Shown: one piece after another, positions 1 to 6,777 of the stretch
Numbering within the stretch: the first letter of the stretch is position 1
Layout: each line of letters begins with the position of its first letter
NCBI GenBank assembly: GCA_947165745.1
Contig: CAMVBO010000037.1
Span: 1 to 9,470 of the forward strand
Length of the DNA stretch: 9,470 nt
Source: an uncultured Clostridia bacterium
GTDB lineage: Bacteria; Bacillota_A; Clostridia; Christensenellales; Aristaeellaceae
Reading direction: 5' to 3'
Notes under the pieces: generated by a model
The model's input: only the letters and a program-made list of their open reading frames with translations
The model's database searches: none
What the model was told of the DNA's origin: nothing
Position numbers and translations under genes: made by a program

Positions 1-291
1 AACCTCACGGTACTTTTCGATGAGCCCCGGCAGTTCCGGCGGTACCACGGCAATCCTTTGCCAGCTGATTGGCCTCCGCTTTTTGAGCATTTGCCGGAAA
101 AACTCACTTGGAGACAAATCACACATGATCGCTCCATTCTGAATCTTCACATAACCCATCTCAACTGCTTTTTACAGTATCCTTTCACGAGTCGCGTCCG
201 CCAGACCGTCGGCATTGTTGATAGCTTTGGATACGGAATTGCGGGAGAGCCCCAGCGCGCCTGCAACGTCTTGTATTGTTACTCTTGTCAC
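1..291 (-). pseudogene. LacI-family transcriptional regulator, N-terminal part with in-frame TAA (continues past window edge)
   Basis: The GTG at 291 has AAGGAGG about 6 bases upstream. The first 39 codons give a LacI-family DNA-binding domain: VTIQDVAGALGLSRNSVSK (helix-turn-helix, about 4-22), then AINNADGLADATRERIL. Codon 40 is TAA (172-174), where the family usually has a Gln, Glu or Lys. The same frame then continues with KAVEMGYVK, the expected next piece, and stays open for 57 codons to the window edge (PISWQRIAVVPPELPGL). So a single nonsense change, with no frameshift, splits the gene; a CAA-to-TAA transition is the simplest explanation. A full-length product could arise only by readthrough, and re-initiation would lack the helix-turn-helix. 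It would normally repress the adjacent sugar genes. A sequencing error is possible. The nearest neighbour upstream is the GH32 stub. Confidence 0.85.
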
Positions 292-345
292 AGTAAACCT
301 CCTTGATATCACTCACCCTGGCTTGTACGCAGTCGTCCAATTCCA
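292..345 (-). other. Short gap before the regulator gene
   Basis: Between the stub's last stop and the regulator's GTG lie 54 bases holding the regulator's Shine-Dalgarno (AAGGAGG at 298-304). I see no convincing -35/-10 pair here: a TTGGAC is present but no -10-like hexamer lies at 16-18 bases. The regulator's promoter, if any, must lie further upstream, for example within the stub, or the gene is read through from the LamG-GH32 gene. Confidence 0.5.
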
Positions 346-510
346 TCAGGATTCACACCATGTTTGGATATTCTCAAAACCGGCACTGCCTTCGGAAACA
401 AAGAATCCGAAACTGCTGCCGTCCTGGTCATACATGCGTGTGCTCAGTGCGATGCTTTGATCGAGATAGACCTGTATCATTTTCAGGAAAGATCGTTCAC
501 TGTCCTGAAT
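346..510 (-). pseudogene. C-terminal stub of a decayed GH32 gene
   Basis: This stretch lies 19 bases after the stop of the LamG-GH32 gene. In one frame it runs from after a TGA at 511-513 to a TGA at 346-348. It encodes the elements LKMIQVYLDQS, ALSTRMYDQDG, and FGFFVSEGSAGFENIQTW. These align with the end of the neighbouring LamG-GH32 protein (LTMEVFIDRS, ALSVRDYGDP, MAFFADGDVAIDSMEAY), but about nine residues (the VEGFFNGDK segment) are missing between the first two blocks. It therefore looks like the last beta-sandwich of a second GH32 gene with an internal deletion and no catalytic part. An ATG at 480 opens 44 codons, but no ribosome site precedes it. The match is by eye against the neighbour and the family pattern, so it is likely but unproven. 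Confidence 0.6.
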
Positions 511-529
511 TCAATGGGCAGCATGGCTC

Positions 530-2806
530 TCAATAGATCGATTCTACACTGTATGCCTCCATGCTGTCAATGGCCACATCCCCGTCGGCAAAGAACGCCA
601 TGTGCTGAGCCTCAGGATCCCCATAGTCCCGGACGCTGAGTGCCTTATCGCCATTGAAGAATCCCTCCACCAGAGATCGGTCGATGAACACTTCCATCGT
701 CAGCGCTCCGTCCCGAAGCGGCAGTGGGCCGCGCGCGGGCCGTAAATCGGGCCGGTTCGTTCCATTCAGACAGGTGATGGATTCACCCCGGCAATCGCAG
801 ACAAAAGCGGAGCCCTTTCCCTGTTCGTTCGCCTTGAAGATGAGCCCAAAGGTTTTACAGTTCTTCGGTGTCACTTTGGCCCGAATAAACAGCATATCCC
901 CCCGCACGCCCTCCAGTGCGCGATTTGCGGCCTGTATATCCACGTTTTCCAGGGACAACAGCTTCTCCCCCAGCAGGCCGTACAGCCGTGGATCAGGCGC
1001 GACGCGCACGTCCGTGCCGTCCTCGCTGAGCCAGATATTCCTGGTCAGCCCCGCGCAGTGCGCCCAGCCCGCCAGGCCCTCTTCCCTGCCCGAACGCTGG
1101 CCCTGCATGATGCTGAACATGCACACGCGCCCGGTCGCCGGATCGACCAGCACGCTGGGGCCGGTGAACACGTTGGCTCCGTAGTCCATCAGGCGCGGCA
1201 CGCCGTTATAGACGGGGTCAGGGATGAACCGGCCCGCCCGCTTGTCAAAGTCGCCCACGAAATAATATACCTTGTTGTCGGCGGTCTCCACCGGCGCGGG
1301 CATGAAGAAGAAGGCGTGGCGGCTGCGCGCGCCTGACCTGTCCGTGATCGGCAGCATTATCGGCAGTTCCCAGCTGGTGCCGTAAACGGGCTTCGGGTCG
1401 ATCATCTCATAGACCGGCCCCCGGTAGCGCCAATTCATGTCAATGCCGCCCTCGCGCACCTCGAGCACGTCGGTCTCATACAGCAGCGCCGTGCCGCCGG
1501 AGGTTTGAACGCTGCCAGAGCAGACGTCCATGTACCAGACGCCATCCTCCCGCCAAACGTGGGCGTCACGGAACTCGCCGGGACGGCCCTGACCAAGCTG
1601 CTGAATGATGGCTAATTTGTCCGAAACCACCCATCCCGTCAGCTCCGGGTCGGACAGGTCCGCAGGCCAGGCGACGCCGATGTTCTGATTGGAGATCATT
1701 CCCTTTCCGGCAAACCCGTAATCTGCCGCGGCAAAGAACAGCACCGGCACGCCGTTTGCGTCAAGCGTCGCACCGCCGGACCACACGCCGTCCGGGCAGA
1801 CGCCGCCCTCCTCCGGCACGATAGCGTCCCGGATCGGCCGCCAGCGCACGGCGTCCTCGCTGACCAGATGACCCCAGCTGATGCCCCGCCAATAGGGCCC
1901 CATGGAATTGCTCTGGAAGAACAGATGATAGACGCCGTTATAGTACACCGGCGCGTGGGGCTCGTTCATCCAGTGCTGATAAGGGCCGCCGTGATACTGT
2001 GTCTTGAACACGTCCCCGGTGAGGATGTTTTCCAGACCGATTTCGGCATATGGGATATCCGGAGCATCCATAGAAGCGAGGGTGGAGATTTCTTCCCCTG
2101 TCAAAGCCCGGCCCTCTATGCGCAATTCATCCATCAACCCAGCGAACATGTTGAAAAAGCCCTGGGGAATCGCCTCGGCATGGGGATTCTTGCCGATCAT
2201 CAGCGGTTCGCCGACGGCAGGAACAATCCCCATTCCGACCGGGAATGAAAGCGCCCCAACCCACTTTCCGTCCAGGTAAAGGCATGCATGTCCCGTCGCC
2301 CCGTCAAACACCACAGCAACGTGGTTCCAGGCCAGCCGCCGCAGGCGGGCTTCACCCGCCCACACGGAATACCAGCCCTCTCCGGTGCCGAATTGGAAAC
2401 ACAGTCGCCCAAAGCGATGATAACCGAACAGCAGCCCCTGGCGCTTTTCCCTGTCAAATTGGCTGACCAGAGTCGTCAGCGGCGCGTCGTCCCGGCCCTC
2501 GACACCTGACCTTTCCCACTCAAAGGCCCGCGGCGCGATCCACGCGGTGATCGTCAGCGCGCGACCGCCCAGCGCGACCGCCCCTTCCGGATAGACAACA
2601 GCCGTAGAGCTGCCGTCGAACAGCAGACAGCCACCTTTGACGCCGCATCCGCGCCACTGGGGTTCCATGTCACGCGTGTAGGCCGCGTGTAAAAAGCGAT
2701 ACTCAATATCGCCGTCCGGCAGATTCCCGGTGGCGTCACGCACTTTTGTGCCTCGGCCCTCGTCGAAGGTCAGGCGCAGGATGGTATCAGATTCCGGATT
2801 CTTCAT
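530..2806 (-). CDS. LamG-GH32 fusion protein, divergent beta-fructosidase-like enzyme
   Basis: A 758-residue protein with an N-terminal LamG/concanavalin-like domain (about residues 10-245; LTFDEGRGT, LTITAWI, WNHVAVVFDG, LYLDGKWVG, MDELRI), a GH32-type five-bladed propeller (about 265-600) and a C-terminal beta-sandwich with FIDRSLVEGFFNGD at about 707-720. The GH32 catalytic sites are recognisable but changed: WMNEPHA at 279-285 replaces WMNDPNG, putting Glu282 at the nucleophile position; FRDAH at 412-416 replaces FRDP; WELPI at 479-483 keeps the acid/base Glu480 but lacks the usual Cys. There is no signal peptide, so it should be cytosolic. The ATG at 2806 has GAGG about 8 bases upstream, preferred over the GTG at 2815. 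It may process fructan oligosaccharides or another fructosyl substrate, or have altered chemistry. Domain calls are firm; activity is uncertain. Confidence 0.88.
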   Translation of the reverse strand: MKNPESDTILRLTFDEGRGTKVRDATGNLPDGDIEYRFLHAAYTRDMEPQWRGCGVKGGCLLFDGSSTAVVYPEGAVALGGRALTITAWIAPRAFEWERSGVEGRDDAPLTTLVSQFDREKRQGLLFGYHRFGRLCFQFGTGEGWYSVWAGEARLRRLAWNHVAVVFDGATGHACLYLDGKWVGALSFPVGMGIVPAVGEPLMIGKNPHAEAIPQGFFNMFAGLMDELRIEGRALTGEEISTLASMDAPDIPYAEIGLENILTGDVFKTQYHGGPYQHWMNEPHAPVYYNGVYHLFFQSNSMGPYWRGISWGHLVSEDAVRWRPIRDAIVPEEGGVCPDGVWSGGATLDANGVPVLFFAAADYGFAGKGMISNQNIGVAWPADLSDPELTGWVVSDKLAIIQQLGQGRPGEFRDAHVWREDGVWYMDVCSGSVQTSGGTALLYETDVLEVREGGIDMNWRYRGPVYEMIDPKPVYGTSWELPIMLPITDRSGARSRHAFFFMPAPVETADNKVYYFVGDFDKRAGRFIPDPVYNGVPRLMDYGANVFTGPSVLVDPATGRVCMFSIMQGQRSGREEGLAGWAHCAGLTRNIWLSEDGTDVRVAPDPRLYGLLGEKLLSLENVDIQAANRALEGVRGDMLFIRAKVTPKNCKTFGLIFKANEQGKGSAFVCDCRGESITCLNGTNRPDLRPARGPLPLRDGALTMEVFIDRSLVEGFFNGDKALSVRDYGDPEAQHMAFFADGDVAIDSMEAYSVESIY

Positions 2807-2836
2807 AATGCGCACCTCTATCGGGATATGACAAGA

Positions 2837-2863
2837 CCGGAAGGCAGGCGCGCTGCCCTCCGG
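2837..2863 (-). terminator. Hairpin after the ATPase gene
   Basis: Coding-strand arms CCGGAGGGCAG and CTGCCTTCCGG pair over 11 positions with one G-U pair and a 5-base loop. The hairpin begins 15 bases after the ATPase stop and is followed by TCTTGTCAT, a poor T tract. It may be a leaky terminator or a processing/stability element before the LamG-GH32 gene, whose ribosome site AGAGGTG lies downstream. Confidence 0.5.
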
Positions 2864-2878
2864 CCCGATAACCGGGAA

Positions 2879-4033
<1,155 letters not shown>

Positions 4034-4155
4034 ACGATCGGCTCTGATCGCCCAGCCTCCGCGAAGGCGATCTCGCGTCATCCTCACGGGATGAACCGCA
4101 TTACGGCAGGTCTCCACACTGCCGCACCGCGAGCCTGCGGTTTGGCTTCCTCCTT
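4034..4155 (-). promoter_or_regulatory. Structured leader of the ATPase gene with stranded Shine-Dalgarno and competing hairpins
   Basis: The segment opens with a strong Shine-Dalgarno AAGGAGG (4149-4155) that has no start codon at usable distance. About 115 bases follow before the ATPase ATG, dense in inverted repeats: AACCGCA/TGCGGTT (4136-4142 with 4094-4100) enclosing CGGCAG/CTGCCG (4119-4124 with 4104-4109); TCATCC/GGATGA (4089-4094 with 4078-4083); GATCGCC/GGCGATC (4066-4072 with 4046-4052); and CGATC/GATCG (4046-4050 with 4035-4039). The last two share 4046-4050, so they exclude each other. The final hairpin holds the weak AGAG ribosome site in its loop, 8 bases before the ATG. It could be a regulatory RNA, an inserted palindromic element, or a promoter-distal spacer. 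I do not recognise a known riboswitch. Confidence 0.45.
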
Positions 4156-4164
4156 CTTGAATGT

Positions 4165-4196
4165 GCAAAGCGCCATTATGTGGAGTGGCGATTTGC
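4165..4196 (-). promoter_or_regulatory. Inverted repeat over a candidate promoter upstream of the ATPase gene
   Basis: Coding-strand arms GCAAATCGCCA and TGGCGCTTTGC are complementary at 10 of 11 positions and are separated by 10 bases. A possible promoter overlaps it: TTTCAA (4199-4204) as -35, an 18-base spacer, and CATAAT (4175-4180) as -10, which lies mostly in the spacer between the arms. This layout could be an operator where a repressor blocks RNA polymerase, or simply an RNA hairpin after the fructokinase stop. It does not have the gapless palindrome typical of LacI-family operators. Confidence 0.4.
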
Positions 4197-4217
4197 CATT
4201 GAAATGGGGTGGAAAGT

Positions 4218-5204
4218 TTAAGTGTATCGTGGTCGTAAGTGTTCTCTCAAGTTCGCTTCCACCTGTGCTCGCTCCGGCAGCGACTTGTTTGCGCCCTTTT
4301 TCGTGGTGACCAGGTAGGCCGCCGCGTTGGAAAAGCGAAGCATAGCCTTCAAATCGTCCCGGTTAAGGCCGTCCAGGCCGAGCTCCAGGACGAAGTTCAG
4401 CACGCTGGCGCAAAAAGTGTCGCCCGCGCCGGTAGTCTCGATGGTGTCGCCCAGCAGGAAGCTGGGAACAAACACCTTCTTGTCCTCATAGAATGCATAG
4501 CTTCCGTTGGCCCCGGCGGTGACATTTAAAAGGCGCAGATTCGGGAAACGCTCCCTGAGGATGGTCGCGCCCTTTTCGTAGTCCGTCGTGCCAGTGAGGA
4601 ACTCAATCTCGTTGTCGGCGATCTTTGCCACGTCAGCCTGTCCCAGGCCCCAGAGCATCTGGGCCTTCGCCTCGTTCAGGCTTCCCCAGAGGGGCGGGCG
4701 CAGGTTCGGGTCGAAGGAAATGATCGCCCCGGCTTCCTTCGCCGCCAGCACCGCAGCTTTCGTAGCCTGACGCACGGTTTCATGGGTCATGGACAGCGTG
4801 CCGAAGTGGAAGATCCGGGTATTGCGGATCATGTCCATGGGCAGCTCGTCCTCGGTCAGCATCATGTCCGCGCCAGGATTCCGGTAAAACGAGAAATCCC
4901 TGTCGCCGTGCTCGTCGGTCTTGACGAAAGCCAGCGTGGTGCGCGTGTTTTTGTCCATCTGCAGGGCGCTCATGTCGATGCCGGCTTCTTCCGCCACGGC
5001 CTTCAGCTGGTGGCCGAACATATCTTCCCCCACCTTGCCGATGAAGGCGCATCTCTTGTCCAGCTTCCGAAGCATCGTCAGCACGTTGCAGGGCGCGCCG
5101 CCGGGGTTGGCCTCGAAGACGGGGTTGCCCTGAACGCTCGTTCCATTCTCGGTAAAGTCGATCAGCAGCTCGCCCAGCGCGACGACATCATAACGCTTAC
5201 TCAT
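4218..5204 (-). CDS. scrK: Fructokinase, PfkB/ribokinase family
   Basis: A 328-residue cytosolic sugar kinase that converts fructose released by GH32 enzymes to fructose 6-phosphate using ATP. Family marks are an N-terminal GELLIDF strand (about residues 11-17), the NPGGAPCN sugar-binding loop (33-40), GKVGEDMFG (56-64), the SFDPNLRPPLW segment (about 163-173) typical of fructokinases, and the C-terminal PfkB signature ETTGAGDTF (256-264) with catalytic Asp262. The start is the ATG at 5204, which overlaps the end of the GH32 gene in ATGAGTAA, with AGGG about 9 bases upstream inside that gene. A TTG start at 5222 is possible but poorly supported. The overlap suggests translational coupling, giving matched amounts of hydrolase and kinase. 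Length is normal for the family and no key residue is missing. Confidence 0.94.
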   Translation of the reverse strand: MSKRYDVVALGELLIDFTENGTSVQGNPVFEANPGGAPCNVLTMLRKLDKRCAFIGKVGEDMFGHQLKAVAEEAGIDMSALQMDKNTRTTLAFVKTDEHGDRDFSFYRNPGADMMLTEDELPMDMIRNTRIFHFGTLSMTHETVRQATKAAVLAAKEAGAIISFDPNLRPPLWGSLNEAKAQMLWGLGQADVAKIADNEIEFLTGTTDYEKGATILRERFPNLRLLNVTAGANGSYAFYEDKKVFVPSFLLGDTIETTGAGDTFCASVLNFVLELGLDGLNRDDLKAMLRFSNAAAYLVTTKKGANKSLPERAQVEANLREHLRPRYT

Positions 5205-6699
5205 TGTCATCATCCCTGTCAAAGATCAGGTCGTACTTGTCCACGTCCATCAGCACCTCGCCCTCGGCCTCGAAGCTGATCACATCCGCGGTCAAGGGTG
5301 TGTGCAGCACGAAGGAGGCCGCCTGCTCGCCGTCGTTGACGAACAACTCCAGGCTGTGCTTATCCAACACGCAGCGCAGCTTGATGTTCCCATGACGGGA
5401 ATACACCGGAAACTCGCGCACATTCACGATGTCAAACGGGAAACCGCATCGGCTGCGGTCCACGCGCACGATGCCCTGCTCGGGCTTGTATCGGATGGTG
5501 GTCACGTGCTCGCCGTCCTTGGCCAGGTTCATCCTGAAGGCGTGATACATCACGCTGCCATTGGCGGGGCGTACGATTACGGTCATGTCGATCACCCTGC
5601 CGCGTATGCCGGTGAGGATGGTCTCGGTGGACAGGGGCACGTTTTTATAGCTGATCTTCTCGCCGTAGTAGTTGGTCAACTCCCGCACCGGTCTTTGAAT
5701 GAGCCGGCCGTCGCGGACGCTCAGTTCGCGGGGCACGGTCATCATGCCGCAGGTGCGGATGGTGACGGGCTGGCTGCGCGCGGTGTCCCAGTTCTGCAGC
5801 CAGGCGATCATGATCCGCCGGCCGTCCAGGGCCTCCAGCGTCTGAGGCGCGTAGAAGTCGATGCCGTAGTCGATGGCATGGACGTTCTCGCGGATCAGGT
5901 GCTTCTTCTCATTGGCTTCGCCGATCATGCAGACGGTGCCGTTGCCCGCGTGGAATTCCAGCCCGATGGGCATCATCTCCTGGGGGCTGACCAGCAGCAC
6001 ATCCTTGCCGTCCAGTTTGAAATAGTCCGGGCACTCCCACATCTTGCCGTACTGGTTGTGGTTGGAGGCCACCCGGCCCTGATATCCCCAATGGAAGGCG
6101 TCCTCGCTCCTGAACAGCAGTATGGAACCGCTGCCGTCTGCCGGGCGGTTGCCCACCACGGCGTAGTAGCCGTCCGCTTCCCGCCAGATCTTGGGGTCGC
6201 GGAAGTCCGCCTCGCTGCCTCCCTTGGGCAGGTTTGCCGCCGTCAACACGGGGTTGGCTTCGTACTTTTCATAATCGACGCCGTCCCCCACCGCCAGGCA
6301 TTGGGTCTGGCAGGGTTTCAGAGAGCCGTCCTCCTGCCGCTCCTCGCGCACGCCGGTGTACATCAGCAGCTGGCGCCCGTCGGGCAGTTCGATGGCGCTG
6401 CCGGAAAAGCAGCCGTCCTTGTCGTAGGGCATATCCGGCGCCAGCGCTGCTGGCAGCCGTTCCCATCGAATGAAGTCATTGGTCTTCGCATGGCCCCAAT
6501 GCATCGGCCCCCAGATGGGCTTGTAGGGATTGTACTGGAAGAACAGGTGGTACTCGCCCTTGTAGACGGAGAAGCCATTGGGATCGTTGATCCAACCAAT
6601 GGGGCCGTTCACATGGTACGCTGGCCGCTCATCCTCCGGCACATAGGGGCTGTACTGGGTCTCGAAGTCCCTCGCCTTACGCAGCTTGTCGCTCATCAT
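5197..6699 (-). CDS. sacA: GH32 sucrose-6-phosphate hydrolase / beta-fructofuranosidase, cytosolic
   Basis: A 500-residue glycoside hydrolase family 32 enzyme that cleaves terminal beta-fructosyl bonds in sucrose, sucrose 6-phosphate or short fructans. The three catalytic motifs are canonical: WINDPNG at residues 36-42 with nucleophile Asp39, FRDPK at 166-170 with the transition-state-stabilising Asp168, and WECPD at 221-225 with acid/base Glu222. The FSGSA motif is at 98-102. A C-terminal beta-sandwich follows and contains the usual LELFVNDG element at about 450-457. There is no signal peptide, so it acts in the cytosol on imported sugar. The ATG at 6699 is preceded by TAGGAG at about 9 bases; the ATG at 6696 is a less well spaced alternative. 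With an ABC importer and no PTS nearby, the substrate may be free sucrose or fructo-oligosaccharide rather than the 6-phosphate. The last codons overlap the fructokinase start. Confidence 0.95.
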   Translation of the reverse strand: MMSDKLRKARDFETQYSPYVPEDERPAYHVNGPIGWINDPNGFSVYKGEYHLFFQYNPYKPIWGPMHWGHAKTNDFIRWERLPAALAPDMPYDKDGCFSGSAIELPDGRQLLMYTGVREERQEDGSLKPCQTQCLAVGDGVDYEKYEANPVLTAANLPKGGSEADFRDPKIWREADGYYAVVGNRPADGSGSILLFRSEDAFHWGYQGRVASNHNQYGKMWECPDYFKLDGKDVLLVSPQEMMPIGLEFHAGNGTVCMIGEANEKKHLIRENVHAIDYGIDFYAPQTLEALDGRRIMIAWLQNWDTARSQPVTIRTCGMMTVPRELSVRDGRLIQRPVRELTNYYGEKISYKNVPLSTETILTGIRGRVIDMTVIVRPANGSVMYHAFRMNLAKDGEHVTTIRYKPEQGIVRVDRSRCGFPFDIVNVREFPVYSRHGNIKLRCVLDKHSLELFVNDGEQAASFVLHTPLTADVISFEAEGEVLMDVDKYDLIFDRDDDNE

Positions 6700-6729
6700 G
6701 TGAATACGCTCCTAGCAAAGTTAGTGAAA

Positions 6730-6765
6730 CTTCTCCCGCCCGCCCTGCGGACGAGGCGGGAGAAG
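6730..6765 (-). terminator. Strong hairpin between binding-protein gene and GH32 gene (possible attenuating terminator)
   Basis: Perfect 11-base inverted repeat, CTTCTCCCGCC and GGCGGGAGAAG, with a 14-base loop, starting 12 bases after the binding-protein stop. On the coding strand it is followed by TTTCACTAAC, a weak T tract. This could be a partial terminator that lowers expression of the enzyme genes relative to the binding protein, or an end that stabilises the upstream message. The hairpin is seen directly; the termination function is inferred. Confidence 0.55.
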
Positions 6766-6777
6766 CGAGAGGGGCAA

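Noticed and set aside
172..174. TAA in the regulator as a recoded sense codon
   Set aside because: Other genes in the window use TAA as a normal stop (8494-8496, 5197-5199, 4218-4220), so reassignment is not credible.
346..480. 44-codon frame from the ATG at 480 as a genuine small gene
   Set aside because: There is no ribosome site before the ATG, and the family-like sequence continues upstream of it in the same frame. A gene remnant explains it better.
482..509. Inverted repeat TTCAGGA/TCCTGAA as a terminator of the LamG-GH32 gene
   Set aside because: It has only 7 base pairs with a 14-base loop and no T tract, and it lies within the GH32 remnant, so it is probably incidental.
4034..4168. 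45-codon N-terminal extension of the ATPase
   Set aside because: The family starts at the MSKVLLKGLKKVYD-type segment. The extension is palindromic leader sequence with no family match and no well-spaced ribosome site for its possible starts.
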